IMG/VR virus record: IMGVR_UViG_3300032326_001284
Coordinates: 1-53,335 of that record
Source: a virus
Reading direction: 5' to 3' (one strand)
DNA length: 53,335 nucleotides
This document shows, in pieces, positions 40,805 to 48,891 of this stretch (position 1 is the stretch's first letter; each line of letters opens with the position of its first letter). The position numbers and the translations under genes were made by a program. The notes beneath the pieces are model-generated. The model searched no databases. It worked only from the letters and a program-made list of their open reading frames with translations, and was not told the DNA's origin.

Positions 40805-41788
40805 ATGAAACAAAAAGTTATTTATTTAAGCGCCGCACAAGTACTATACATCTATGAAGATTTGAAGGCGAATGGATATTACGAATTCTACATTACACTA
40901 AAGATAATTGACGAAGCTCAATTAGATTACACTTTTCTAGCAAAACTATCTTGGAAAGATCTCCTATCTGGAGACGAAGTTGTTGATGTTAGTGGAATCA
41001 AAAATAAAACATATTACTTAAGCGAAGATCTTCGTGATGAAATAGGATCTGTATTAGAGATTATGAATGTATATAATCTTAATGATAAGATTATTAAAAC
41101 ATCTGCAAGAGAATTAATTAAACATCTTTGTACGTATGAAAGAATACGCCACTACAAAGAATCTTTTGGTAATTTCAGAATAGATTTTTTTAGAGAATAC
41201 AGTGTTGATGTAAATGGTATCAAGACGTATATGATGAGAACCATCGACGACCTTGATGATATCATAACCGGTGATGAAAACATTTCATTATGTTTTTTAT
41301 ATGTCGCCACTTTCTGGGACAAATTTCATGATAAGAGGCCAGAACAATTCAAACTAAACTGGCCAGATAAGAAAATAGGTATATCTAAAGTGATAGAAGA
41401 ACGTATGGATAATCTATCAAAAGATAAAAATCACGGAGGAACATTATCACCACTGTATGTTAAAGCGTTGAGGGCTTGGGTGCTTCCAACGAAGTTATGT
41501 AAAGAAACTGAAAGAGTTCTACACAAATATTTTGAAGAAAGAAAATCTGATAACGATTTGTATCTTATGGGTAGAACCGAGGGAGAGTGGTTTACCGATT
41601 ACTCCAATGATTTAATTCCATATGTTGAGAAGCATATGAAAAAACTAAAACGCCAGGGCCACCAGGTTATTAAAGTGGATATAAATGAAACTAATGATGA
41701 TGTTTCATATGTGTATGAATTAAAGAAATCATTTAAAGATCAACTAATTATAGAAGAGGTTTCAGAGGGGATTAAACTACAAATGTAG
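40805..41788 (+). CDS. Two-part protein with GIY-YIG/T5orf172-like C-terminus
   Basis: A 327-residue protein. The C-terminal region KKIGISKVIEERMDNLSKD, ALRAWVLPTK, ERVLHKYFEERKS and GRTEGEWFTDY follows the Mug113/T5orf172 pattern of GIY-YIG-like nucleases (KIG....ER, LH..F, GEWF). The N-terminal about 150 residues (LYIYEDLKANGYYEFYITLKI, LAKLSWKDL, YLSEDLRDEI) loosely recall the core of tyrosine recombinases but lack a complete catalytic set. A mobile nuclease or a DNA-binding nuclease are both possible. Confidence 0.55.
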   Translation: MKQKVIYLSAAQVLYIYEDLKANGYYEFYITLKIIDEAQLDYTFLAKLSWKDLLSGDEVVDVSGIKNKTYYLSEDLRDEIGSVLEIMNVYNLNDKIIKTSARELIKHLCTYERIRHYKESFGNFRIDFFREYSVDVNGIKTYMMRTIDDLDDIITGDENISLCFLYVATFWDKFHDKRPEQFKLNWPDKKIGISKVIEERMDNLSKDKNHGGTLSPLYVKALRAWVLPTKLCKETERVLHKYFEERKSDNDLYLMGRTEGEWFTDYSNDLIPYVEKHMKKLKRQGHQVIKVDINETNDDVSYVYELKKSFKDQLIIEEVSEGIKLQM

Positions 41789-41827
41789 TAGCAGGATAAA
41801 ACTTTTTTATAAGGATGATACTTTTTC

Positions 41828-41858
41828 TTGACTTTTACATATTTATTAAGTATATTAA
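41828..41858 (+). promoter_or_regulatory. Host-type promoter (TTGAC, 20 nt, TATATTAA)
   Basis: TTG at 41828-41830 and TATATTAA at 41851-41858. The leader to the ATG at 41896 is 37 nt, longer than for most genes here. Confidence 0.65.
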
Positions 41859-41895
41859 TTAATATAATAATAAAATTCATTTTTAAACAAAAACA

Positions 41896-42591
41896 ATGGA
41901 AACAAAATTTAATTTATCACTGGAAAACATTCCTGGAGAAATCTGGTTACCGGTGAAAGGGTTTGAATCCCACTACTTAATCTCCTCTGAAGGGCGCTTA
42001 AAATCATTATCAAGAACAATTCCTCACAACCGATTCAAAGGTGTGATGGTTAACAGGGTTGAGCATATCATGAGACCAAAAGTCATGAAGACTACTGGAT
42101 ATGCTAACTATCAATTAAGAATAACTAATCAATATGGTAAAGCAGTTACAAAAGTTGCTACCGTACACAGATTTGTTGCAGAATATTTTATTGCAAATCC
42201 ATTTAATAAACCACAAGTAAACCACAAAAATGGTGACAAGTTGGATAACAGAATGGCTAATTTGGAATGGGCAACCAGAAATGAAAACGCTAGACATTCA
42301 CATTTGGTTCTAGGTAACCCATCGACAGTGGGTAAGAAAATCTGGAGAAGTAAAATAGATGGTTCTGATTACCAGACATTTGAAGCAATTTATGCTGGTA
42401 TGAGAGACATTTTAGGTGATGTTCATAGCCGTAAAATTAGAGACAAGAAATGGAATATTAGAAGAGCTATAAGAAAAAACGGAACAGCATATGGTTATAA
42501 ATGGGGTTATGTTTATGATGACGATGCTCCTCAAAAAGCAATTTCAGCACTAGAGTCCATGATCAATAAGCTCAGAGGATTTATTAAATAA
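41896..42591 (+). CDS. HNH homing endonuclease with NUMOD4-like N-terminus
   Basis: A 231-residue protein. EIWLPVKGFESHYLISSEGRLKS is the NUMOD4 DNA-binding module. VHRFVAEYFIANP, QVNHKNGDKLDNRMANLEWATRNEN is the HNH_3 catalytic core. The basic C-terminal region (IRDKKWNIRRAIRKN, AYGYKWGY) looks like a further DNA-recognition helix. Free-standing copies of this type move between phage genomes. It has its own promoter and terminator, consistent with an inserted cassette. Confidence 0.92.
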   Translation: METKFNLSLENIPGEIWLPVKGFESHYLISSEGRLKSLSRTIPHNRFKGVMVNRVEHIMRPKVMKTTGYANYQLRITNQYGKAVTKVATVHRFVAEYFIANPFNKPQVNHKNGDKLDNRMANLEWATRNENARHSHLVLGNPSTVGKKIWRSKIDGSDYQTFEAIYAGMRDILGDVHSRKIRDKKWNIRRAIRKNGTAYGYKWGYVYDDDAPQKAISALESMINKLRGFIK

Positions 42592-42622
42592 TTTTTTAAT
42601 CTATATTAAAATTATTTTTTTT

Positions 42623-42652
42623 AAACCCCCTCGAATTTCGGGGGGTTTTTTT
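42623..42652 (+). terminator. Strong intrinsic terminator after the HNH gene
   Basis: AAACCCCC and GGGGGTTT arms enclose a CGAATTTCG-containing loop region, followed by a T tract. The T tract is also the left end of the adjacent palindrome and promoter. Confidence 0.85.
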
Positions 42653-42668
42653 GTGATATCACAAAAAA
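42647..42668. promoter_or_regulatory. 22-nt perfect palindrome over the promoter of 42700
   Basis: TTTTTTGTGAT and ATCACAAAAAA are exact inverted arms with no spacer. The site spans the -33 TTG, so a bound dimer would block the promoter. It may be an operator. Confidence 0.6.
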
Positions 42669-42680
42669 TGTATACATTTG
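42651..42680 (+). promoter_or_regulatory. Host-type promoter (TTG, 19 nt, TACATTTG)
   Basis: TTG at 42651-42653 and TACATTTG at 42673-42680, a TAnnTTTG match; the ATG at 42700 is 19 nt downstream. Confidence 0.65.
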
Positions 42681-42699
42681 CTTATAAAACAATAAAAAC

Positions 42700-43125
42700 A
42701 TGAACAAACCTACCTTTTTAGATGAACTGTTAAAAGATTTTGAAGATCTGAAAACACATCCAATTTATTCTAAAATGCCACCAGTCATTTTTGATGATTC
42801 AATAAAACTCCTTACTAAACTTGCTAAGGGTGAATGTACAATAGATACCATTTTAGATGGTGCAACAGATAGAGAAAAGAAATCATATCATTTCTTATTA
42901 GCCGCTGTTGATAGTGTTGAAAAAATTAAAGAGGCTATTTCATCTCCAGACGTGTTAGAAAAAATGAGAGAGAATAGTAATTCTTTTATGTTAAAAGTTG
43001 TTGATGGTGATATTGAAACTCCAAAAGAACTTTCTAAAATTTATATTGACAAATATAAAGAAACAATGTTAGAGAAAGAAAACTATGAAGAACTAGAAAG
43101 ACTAAAAAAAGCAAACAAGATTTAA
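42700..43125 (+). CDS. Hypothetical helical protein, 141 residues
   Basis: Acidic, all-helical protein (LDELLKDFEDLKTHPIYSK, then DKYKETMLEKENYEELERLKK). No family recognised. It has its own promoter with a palindromic element, so its expression is probably regulated. Confidence 0.72.
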   Translation: MNKPTFLDELLKDFEDLKTHPIYSKMPPVIFDDSIKLLTKLAKGECTIDTILDGATDREKKSYHFLLAAVDSVEKIKEAISSPDVLEKMRENSNSFMLKVVDGDIETPKELSKIYIDKYKETMLEKENYEELERLKKANKI

Positions 43126-43141
43126 TAATAAAACCTATACT

Positions 43142-43441
43142 ATGAGAACATATCAATTTAGTTCAGCGATAACAAGATTCGGTCCGATTCTTACGCCGGA
43201 GAAATTAATCATTAATGATCAATTTGTTATCTGGTCACAAAACAAAGGTGCAACTAGTTTATTTTTGGCTAGTAGTAAAATTATTATTCCAAGAAACACT
43301 ATATCAGCAATTGAACTTGATGGTGGGTTAGTTGGTACAGATGTTTATATATTTAGTTTCGGTGGCCAGCACATTAGATGTAAGAACTTTACAATCAGTG
43401 ATGCAAAAGCTATTAAACATATCTTAACAACACAACCATAG
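43142..43441 (+). CDS. Hypothetical beta-rich protein, 99 residues
   Basis: Alternating strands (FVIWSQNKGATSLFLASSKIIIPRNTISAIELDGG) and a C-terminal helix, a layout like PH-type domains. It directly precedes the 2OG oxygenase gene. Function unknown. Confidence 0.7.
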   Translation: MRTYQFSSAITRFGPILTPEKLIINDQFVIWSQNKGATSLFLASSKIIIPRNTISAIELDGGLVGTDVYIFSFGGQHIRCKNFTISDAKAIKHILTTQP

Positions 43442-43442
43442 T

Positions 43443-43982
43443 ATGCTTCAAACTCTAGATTTATTTCCAACTAAATTATTCATTAAGAATGTACAATTAG
43501 ACAATCAAAAGATGATTGAAGAATTGTATCGCTTAAGAGTTTCAGAGAACAAGCCGACGCCACCTAATTCAAATCCATGGCAATCGGATAGACACATTGA
43601 TACTAACGAATCATTCTATGATTTGGTTTCGTCTTTGAAGTTAATGGTGTGGCAAATATTCAATTCTAATTGTAAAATATTAGAAATGTGGGGAAGTATC
43701 TATGAGAAGGGTCAATATAATAATGTACATAATCACCCACCATTGAATGCATCATATCATGATAATCCATTGTGGGTTGGAGCGTATTATTTAAAGACAT
43801 CTAATAATAGTGGTGGATTTAACATCCATTCACCGGTTAACTGTTCAAATAGAGAAACATTCTTCCCGAAAGAAGGTGACTTCTATATTTTTAATTCAAC
43901 AACTTATCATAGTGTTCATCCTAATGATGAAGATACTAATAGATTGTGCGTTGCTTTTAATTTAGAATTAATAAATGGATAA
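43443..43982 (+). CDS. 2OG-Fe(II) oxygenase-like protein (TIGR02466 type)
   Basis: A 179-residue protein. EKGQYNNVHNHPP near residue 95 contains the first iron-binding His, and GDFYIFNSTTYHSVHPN near residue 145 the distal His, followed by NRLCVAF with the 2-oxoglutarate-binding Arg. This arrangement matches small phage and bacterial TIGR02466 proteins, predicted hydroxylases. The substrate is unknown. Its end overlaps the SGNH protein start. Confidence 0.8.
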   Translation: MLQTLDLFPTKLFIKNVQLDNQKMIEELYRLRVSENKPTPPNSNPWQSDRHIDTNESFYDLVSSLKLMVWQIFNSNCKILEMWGSIYEKGQYNNVHNHPPLNASYHDNPLWVGAYYLKTSNNSGGFNIHSPVNCSNRETFFPKEGDFYIFNSTTYHSVHPNDEDTNRLCVAFNLELING

Positions 43983-44688
43983 AAAAAGATTGGTAGTATG
44001 TGGTGATAGTTTTATGTCACCAACAAGTAATTTACCGGGTACACATTTTTCTGAAATAATATCAGAAGAATTGAATATGGAACTAATTCCTTTGTCTCGT
44101 TCGGCCATGAGTAACGGTGGAATAGTTTCACAGCTCGAGTATGCATTGACATTAGACCCGTCTTTTATATTGTTTAATACAACCTTTGCTGATAGAATCG
44201 AGTTTACATTAACGAATGATAATCTTTTGGATGGTGATCGTGATTTGACTTGTAAAGATTTCTATTATGGTGAAAGAAAAGATTATAGTTGTGATCTTAT
44301 GCGCGATAACGTTCCATTAATTGGTTCTGAATCAATTGAATCTTTGGTTAGGAATGATGGTTTCTTTAAAAGTAAAATGGAATCTGCTAATTTATTTTTA
44401 AATAACATTTATAATAGAAGATGGAAGATACAAACAGATAAGCATCTTATATATTCAATCACACACAGAATGTTTTTAAAAAGAATACCATTCATATTGA
44501 TGTTGGATATTATAAATGCAGGAGAAAACATGGCGTGGTTACCGGAAACACATCGTGGATTTGATTGGACTATGTTGGATAACATAAGATTACTTAACAA
44601 ACCAATTAACTACTCAGATCCTGGATATCACACAACTGTTGAGGTTCAAGAAGTTGTTGCAAAACACACAATAAAAAAAATTAACTAA
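43975..44688 (+). CDS. SGNH/GDSL hydrolase-like protein, second copy
   Basis: A 237-residue paralogue of the gene at 25834. VVCGDSFMSP carries the nucleophile Ser, SRSAMSNGGI the Gly/Asn blocks, and YSDPGYHTTVE near the end fits the DxxxH catalytic pair. The shared NTTFADRIEF segment supports common origin. It follows the 2OG oxygenase in an overlapping pair. Confidence 0.75.
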   Translation: MDKKRLVVCGDSFMSPTSNLPGTHFSEIISEELNMELIPLSRSAMSNGGIVSQLEYALTLDPSFILFNTTFADRIEFTLTNDNLLDGDRDLTCKDFYYGERKDYSCDLMRDNVPLIGSESIESLVRNDGFFKSKMESANLFLNNIYNRRWKIQTDKHLIYSITHRMFLKRIPFILMLDIINAGENMAWLPETHRGFDWTMLDNIRLLNKPINYSDPGYHTTVEVQEVVAKHTIKKIN

Positions 44689-45348
44689 ATGATAGACAAT
44701 TTAGAACTTATTAAACCGTTATTAAACTTTGAAGATCATGAAGATTTCTATATGCTTTATGTTTTCAAACGCAAGAAGGACCAACCAGAAGGAGAAAGGG
44801 ATAACCATCAATCGGTTAGAACTATTAAATCATATTGCATAACATCAATTGCATATCTCGATATGCGATATGATGAGATCAAGATGTTATGTGAGGTGTT
44901 TAAGGCAAGAGCATATATCCACATACAGAAACAAAACCATAAAGATGTTTCTCTGGAAATGATGATGTCTTTATCACAAAGATTGGTTAATAAACAAAAC
45001 AATCAAAAGAATTTATTTGATAGTGTTGTTGGTCAAATGAGAACACTTGAGAAGAGATGGGTTGTTGATATTGATCAGAAAGAAATATCGCCATTGATGA
45101 TTTCACATATTGAATATGTTTGTAAACCAATCACCGAAATCAGTTTTGATCAAGCGGGAATGCCAAACGGATATGAGAGTGGGCCCAAAGTGGAAGCAAT
45201 CATTCCAACAAAGAACGGACATCATTTAATTACAAAAAGATTTGATGTACAAGCATTTAAAGAAAAATACCCAGATGTTGATATTCAAAAGAAGAATCCA
45301 ACATTATTATATTATCCAAACTCATTAGATCAAAATGCAAACGTTTAA
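44689..45348 (+). CDS. Hypothetical protein, 219 residues
   Basis: Soluble mixed protein (IDNLELIKPLLNFEDHEDFYM, then SYCITSIAYLDMRYDEIKMLCEVF). No catalytic motif noticed. It starts directly after the SGNH gene and overlaps the following gene by 14 nt. Confidence 0.75.
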   Translation: MIDNLELIKPLLNFEDHEDFYMLYVFKRKKDQPEGERDNHQSVRTIKSYCITSIAYLDMRYDEIKMLCEVFKARAYIHIQKQNHKDVSLEMMMSLSQRLVNKQNNQKNLFDSVVGQMRTLEKRWVVDIDQKEISPLMISHIEYVCKPITEISFDQAGMPNGYESGPKVEAIIPTKNGHHLITKRFDVQAFKEKYPDVDIQKKNPTLLYYPNSLDQNANV

Positions 45349-45553
45349 GTATTTTCCAAAGAACATTTTTAAAGATAAATGTAGATTAGAAATGGGTTCA
45401 ACATTTATTTTTAAAGGTTATTATTGTATTGTGACTCGATTAAAATTTAATTGGTTTGAATTTACTATTCAGGAAAATAATAGAGTTTGTCATATGAGTT
45501 ATAAGTTTTATTTAACAACACCGTCTGCTGCTGGTAGAAAACTAAATCGATAA
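45335..45553 (+). CDS. Small basic beta-rich protein, 72 residues
   Basis: Short protein with aromatic/basic strands (GSTFIFKGYYCIVTRLKFNWFEF). Overlaps the preceding gene; one base from the next. Not recognised. Confidence 0.65.
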   Translation: MQTFKYFPKNIFKDKCRLEMGSTFIFKGYYCIVTRLKFNWFEFTIQENNRVCHMSYKFYLTTPSAAGRKLNR

Positions 45554-45554
45554 C

Positions 45555-45755
45555 ATGGAACAATTCAATTACGTTATAGCAAGAAGATGGGAAAAAGAAA
45601 AGAATCAGTTAAATTGCTACACATATTTTAACACGGTTTTCTATGGAGATATGGAAGATGCTAGAAATACTTTAGAGTTCATTCGTGGCAGAGCAGATGA
45701 AGATAAAGCACATGAATTTGAGATTTATAAAATAGGTGACGAGCCTTTAAAATAA
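45555..45755 (+). CDS. Hypothetical protein, 66 residues
   Basis: Small soluble protein (MEQFNYVIARRWEKEKNQLN, then GDMEDARNTLEFIRGRADE). Tight packing with neighbours supports it. Function unknown. Confidence 0.65.
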   Translation: MEQFNYVIARRWEKEKNQLNCYTYFNTVFYGDMEDARNTLEFIRGRADEDKAHEFEIYKIGDEPLK

Positions 45756-45761
45756 AACAAT

Positions 45762-45890
45762 ATGGATATCAATAACAAACTATTTTTTTTTAGTATTAGG
45801 AAAGCTAAAGATTGTTTATTCTCTAGAAGAAACGGTTACCAAGGTGTTTTATTATTTGGTTACTCAATTTATTTTACTTTTAAAAAATAA
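45762..45890 (+). CDS. Small basic hydrophobic protein, 42 residues
   Basis: A short frame (MDINNKLFFFSIRKAKDCLFSRR, then VLLFGYSIYFTF) between two gene-like frames. Could be membrane-associated. Support is limited to packing and the absence of alternatives. Confidence 0.45.
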   Translation: MDINNKLFFFSIRKAKDCLFSRRNGYQGVLLFGYSIYFTFKK

Positions 45891-45897
45891 CATAATC

Positions 45898-46101
45898 ATG
45901 AGATTATTTGAATACAAAGAACTAAACAAAAAAGAGCATTACATAACAACAGAGGATTTAAATCGTCTTGGTCAAGAAGGTTGGGAGCTTGTTATGTGTG
46001 ATTCCGGTAACTATATCTTTAAAAGAGAGATCACCGATACATTGAAGAACGATCCGTGGGGAGACATTGGAACACCAAGATATAGACCTAACGGCGAATA
46101 A
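45898..46101 (+). CDS. DUF4177-like small protein
   Basis: A 67-residue protein from the ATG at 45898. FEYKELNKKEHY, LNRLGQEGWELVMCDSGNYIFKRE follows the DUF4177 pattern (L...G.EGWELV......FKR). Function unknown; such proteins are frequent in phages. Confidence 0.7.
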   Translation: MRLFEYKELNKKEHYITTEDLNRLGQEGWELVMCDSGNYIFKREITDTLKNDPWGDIGTPRYRPNGE

Positions 46102-46171
46102 ACTTCCGACTTTGGCAGCATTTTACTACCGAGTTTGGCCAAAAATTCACACCACATATATAGTGGGCGTA

Positions 46172-46179
46172 TATTTATT
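46172..46179 (+). promoter_or_regulatory. Putative late promoter TATTTATT
   Basis: One mismatch to the octamer, ending 3 nt before the ATG at 46183. Confidence 0.5.
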
Positions 46180-46182
46180 ATT

Positions 46183-46737
46183 ATGAAAAATCAAACATTA
46201 AACGAAGAATTATCCCGTATTAAGAATATCATGGGTGTGGCGATCAATGAATCGCCAGATAGACGCGAACCAGAACCACCATCTGATGAAGCCAGAGAGA
46301 TAGCAAAGAAAGTACTATCAGATGTTATGAATCGTGAAGTTAAATATCTATTTGACGATTACGATTTTAATAATGGCGAGATAATGATTTCATTTGGCCA
46401 TGATGATGGTGAAACTGTAACTTATTATTTAGACACAGATGTTACTTCTCATTCATCTTTTACACCAGGACGTAGCCACATGCCAAACGGCGATCCAGGT
46501 TATCCTGATGAAGGTACAGATGCAGATTACGATTTAGGGGTTAGCATGGTTGAAATCGAAAATAATGGCGCTATTGTATATAAAGGAAAAGATTTCACCG
46601 ACATTATGGATATGCCATTATCAGATGAAAGTACAGTTGGCGATAGAATACACAATCAATTTGATGAGAAAATTAGAGAATGGGAATCAGAATATGATAG
46701 TGAGCCGGACTATGATGATTACAGATATGAAGATTAA
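46183..46737 (+). CDS. Acidic putative capsid-cargo protein, 184 residues
   Basis: Starts at 46183 with MKNQTLNEELSRIKNIMG, nearly the same peptide as the gene at 46800 (LNEQISRIKQIM). LNE offers an (L/I)xE cleavage site. The body is strongly acidic (ESEYDSEPDYDDYRYED end) with a beta-rich centre (EIMISFGHDDGETVTYYL). Acidic cargo is plausible in a head. No family recognised. Confidence 0.65.
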   Translation: MKNQTLNEELSRIKNIMGVAINESPDRREPEPPSDEAREIAKKVLSDVMNREVKYLFDDYDFNNGEIMISFGHDDGETVTYYLDTDVTSHSSFTPGRSHMPNGDPGYPDEGTDADYDLGVSMVEIENNGAIVYKGKDFTDIMDMPLSDESTVGDRIHNQFDEKIREWESEYDSEPDYDDYRYED

Positions 46738-46751
46738 TATTGGTCCAAAAT

Positions 46752-46782
46752 AAAAAAACCCCTTTAATAAGGGGGTTTTTAA
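46752..46782. terminator. Bidirectional terminator between convergent genes
   Basis: CCCCTT and AAGGGG arms around TAAT, flanked by A and T runs (AAAAA left, TTTTT right), between the plus gene ending 46737 and the minus gene ending 46800. Confidence 0.85.
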
Positions 46783-46799
46783 TATATGTCCATTAACAA

Positions 46800-47309
46800 T
46801 TAGAATATTGGATCTGTACAGTTTCTTCTTCTATCTGGGTTATTACGTAACCAAGACTTAACTAGGTAATAGATGATAAACCCTAAGATTATTGCTGACA
46901 TAGCAATGAATAAAGCCCAACCTAATGATACACCGAATACCATTGTGGTAGATAGAGCTGCTTGTTCTTGCATTTCATCTTTAGATGCCATCGCTTCTTT
47001 AATCTTTCTTTTTTCTTGTTTCAATTGATCAGGAGTAGCTTTTTTCATTGCTTCAACTATCTGTGCAATTTTACTCTTACCTTCTTGACCAAATTTTTGT
47101 TCGATTTCAGGACCAACTTGTACAGCTGGTGCTTGATCTGATTGTGCTTCACAAGAGATTTCTTTATATTCCTGAACGGTTAACTCTTCATCAGCTTCTT
47201 GGTTAAAAGCTTCTGTATCTTGTTGCCATAAAGCCATCATGTTGCTTTCATCTTCATTTATGTTCATGATTTGCTTTATTCTACTAATCTGCTCGTTTAA
47301 TGTTTTCAT
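46800..47309 (-). CDS. Putative capsid-cargo protein with C-terminal membrane helix
   Basis: A 169-residue protein beginning MKTLNEQISRIKQIMNINEDES. The middle is acidic and Gln/Glu-rich with a helical AEQ-type region (KIAQIVEAMKKATPDQLKQEKRKIKEAM). A membrane span follows (TTMVFGVSLGWALFIAMSAIILGFIIYYLV), with a basic end. A packaged protein that can insert in the membrane would suit DNA delivery or early envelope modification. Confidence 0.65.
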   Translation of the reverse strand: MKTLNEQISRIKQIMNINEDESNMMALWQQDTEAFNQEADEELTVQEYKEISCEAQSDQAPAVQVGPEIEQKFGQEGKSKIAQIVEAMKKATPDQLKQEKRKIKEAMASKDEMQEQAALSTTMVFGVSLGWALFIAMSAIILGFIIYYLVKSWLRNNPDRRRNCTDPIF

Positions 47310-47327
47310 TATATATCTTTTATAGTA

Positions 47328-47335
47328 TATAAATA
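47328..47335 (-). promoter_or_regulatory. Putative late promoter TATTTATA
   Basis: Exact octamer on the minus strand, 18 nt before the ATG at 47309. Confidence 0.5.
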
Positions 47336-47392
47336 TAGTTATTTTTTAAATGATATAATAATTTGGTAATAAATTTTTGTTTATAAGGTGGC

Positions 47393-47400
47393 TATTTATC
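47393..47400 (+). promoter_or_regulatory. Putative late promoter TATTTATC
   Basis: Near-exact octamer ending 3 nt before the ATG at 47404. Confidence 0.5.
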
Positions 47401-47403
47401 TGA

Positions 47404-48111
47404 ATGAAAGTAGACGCGTTGTTTATTAGTGATGTTCATCTTGGATCAAAAGGATCCAATGCTGAGGAGGTTTTAAACGTTTTAAAATACTATCAACCAG
47501 AATATCTATTCTTGGTTGGGGATATTATCGATGGTTGGTTATTAAAACGTAAATTTCGCTGGCCCCAATCTCACACAAATGTATTAAGAAAGATCTTATC
47601 CTATTCAAAGAATGGCACAAGGGTCATATATATTCCTGGTAATCATGATGAGTTTTTAAGAGAGTACGGAGAATTCTCTTTTGGAAACGTTGAAATTCAT
47701 AATGAGTATATATGGAAGCAGACCTTTATTACTCACGGTGATTTATATGATGGTGTCGTAAAATTAAAGTGGTTGGGGGTTCTAGGTTCTATTGGATATG
47801 ATATGGCCATTTCTATTGATAGACAATTAAAGAAAATGGGTATGAAACGTTCTTTATCTAAGTTTTTAAAGAACAAGGTAAAAGAGGCGGTTAAGTTTAT
47901 TACTCAGTTTGAAGTAGAACTTGTTCGTCAGGCTAAGAAACATCATTGTATAAATGTAATGTGTGGCCACATTCATCATCCTGATGATAGAATGATTGAT
48001 GGTGTTAGATACTTAAACACCGGGGATTGGATTGAAAATAACAGTTACATTATTTATAAAAACGATGAGTTCATCTCTAAAAGATATTCTGACCATAGTC
48101 ATTCCAAGTAA
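47404..48111 (+). CDS. LpxH-like metallophosphoesterase (UDP-2,3-diacylglucosamine diphosphatase-like)
   Basis: A 235-residue protein. FISDVHLGSKGSNAEEVL, LVGDIIDGWLLKRKFRWP, IPGNHDE, FITHGDLYDG and VMCGHIHHP supply the calcineurin-like motifs in the spacing and context of the LpxH/YbbF group, which makes lipid X in lipid A synthesis. A phage copy could alter lipid A or a related surface precursor. It overlaps the following glycosyltransferase by 47 nt. Confidence 0.82.
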   Translation: MKVDALFISDVHLGSKGSNAEEVLNVLKYYQPEYLFLVGDIIDGWLLKRKFRWPQSHTNVLRKILSYSKNGTRVIYIPGNHDEFLREYGEFSFGNVEIHNEYIWKQTFITHGDLYDGVVKLKWLGVLGSIGYDMAISIDRQLKKMGMKRSLSKFLKNKVKEAVKFITQFEVELVRQAKKHHCINVMCGHIHHPDDRMIDGVRYLNTGDWIENNSYIIYKNDEFISKRYSDHSHSK

Positions 48112-48778
48112 GAATGAATCCAGAAACATATACGATTGTGTTTATCACATATCGAAGCAAGCCAACATTACTGGTACAAAAATAATCATTGCAGATGTGT
48201 CTGATGAAAAGGATTCTATTAACTGGATTCGCAGAACCTGTGTTGATTTTAATTACACGTTAAAGATAAAAGTTATCAAAGGTGGATACCCAGCAGAGGG
48301 AAGACTAAATGGATCAAAGCTAGCGTCTACCAAATATGTGTTGTTTATTGATGCGGATGTATTTCTAACAAACAAACATATTATATCTGAAGTTATAAAA
48401 CATGAAAAAGATCTAGCGACAGTTCCTTTCAACACAGATAAACCATATAATATTGTTTTTAGATTCTTTGATTTATTCCAATATCTTGGATCAAAACTTG
48501 GTTCCCCATTTGCAATAGGTGGGTTTCAATTATGGAACACTGAAGCCTACTGGTCAGTTGGTGGATATAATCCAGAGGAAAGGTTCGCAGAAGATTATTC
48601 TATATCACAAAAAGTTATTTCAAAGAACTTTAAAGTGGTTAATATACACGGAGCTTATACATCCGCAAGAAGATTTCAAAAGAAAGGAGTTCTATGGATG
48701 TTTAGTATTATGATTAAGAGTTATATAAACAGAAAGAAACCAGAATTCTTTAAACATCATCACAACTACTGGACTTAA
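48065..48778 (+). CDS. Family 2-type glycosyltransferase
   Basis: A 237-residue GT-A protein starting at the ATG at 48065. LTIVIPSKNESRNI is the nucleotide-binding start, VLFIDADVFLTN the DxD motif, and GGFQLWNTEAYWSVGGYNPEERFAEDYSIS the acceptor and catalytic region. Coupled to the LpxH-like gene, suggesting that both modify an envelope lipid or polysaccharide precursor. Confidence 0.88.
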   Translation: MSSSLKDILTIVIPSKNESRNIYDCVYHISKQANITGTKIIIADVSDEKDSINWIRRTCVDFNYTLKIKVIKGGYPAEGRLNGSKLASTKYVLFIDADVFLTNKHIISEVIKHEKDLATVPFNTDKPYNIVFRFFDLFQYLGSKLGSPFAIGGFQLWNTEAYWSVGGYNPEERFAEDYSISQKVISKNFKVVNIHGAYTSARRFQKKGVLWMFSIMIKSYINRKKPEFFKHHHNYWT

Positions 48779-48891
48779 TGCAAACAATATATCCCTGGAT
48801 TTTTTCGTTTACTATTGTTGGTGTATTCGTTATATTACAAATAATAGTAAATCAGTTAAATGGCAAAAAAACAACTACAGAAATTCGTTAA
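48778..48891 (+). CDS. Single-span membrane peptide, 37 residues
   Basis: MQTIYPWIFSFTIVGVFVILQIIVNQL is one membrane helix, with a short polar tail. It overlaps the glycosyltransferase stop by one base and the next gene by 32. Position suggests a small partner for the envelope enzymes. Confidence 0.6.
   Translation: MQTIYPWIFSFTIVGVFVILQIIVNQLNGKKTTTEIR

Noticed and set aside
41840-41847. TATTTATT near the HNH gene
   Set aside because: It lies between the -33 and -7 elements of a host-type promoter and is far from the ATG, so it is probably AT-rich background.
46550-46753. 67-residue plus-strand frame
   Set aside because: It is inside the gene at 46183 in another frame and has no start signal.
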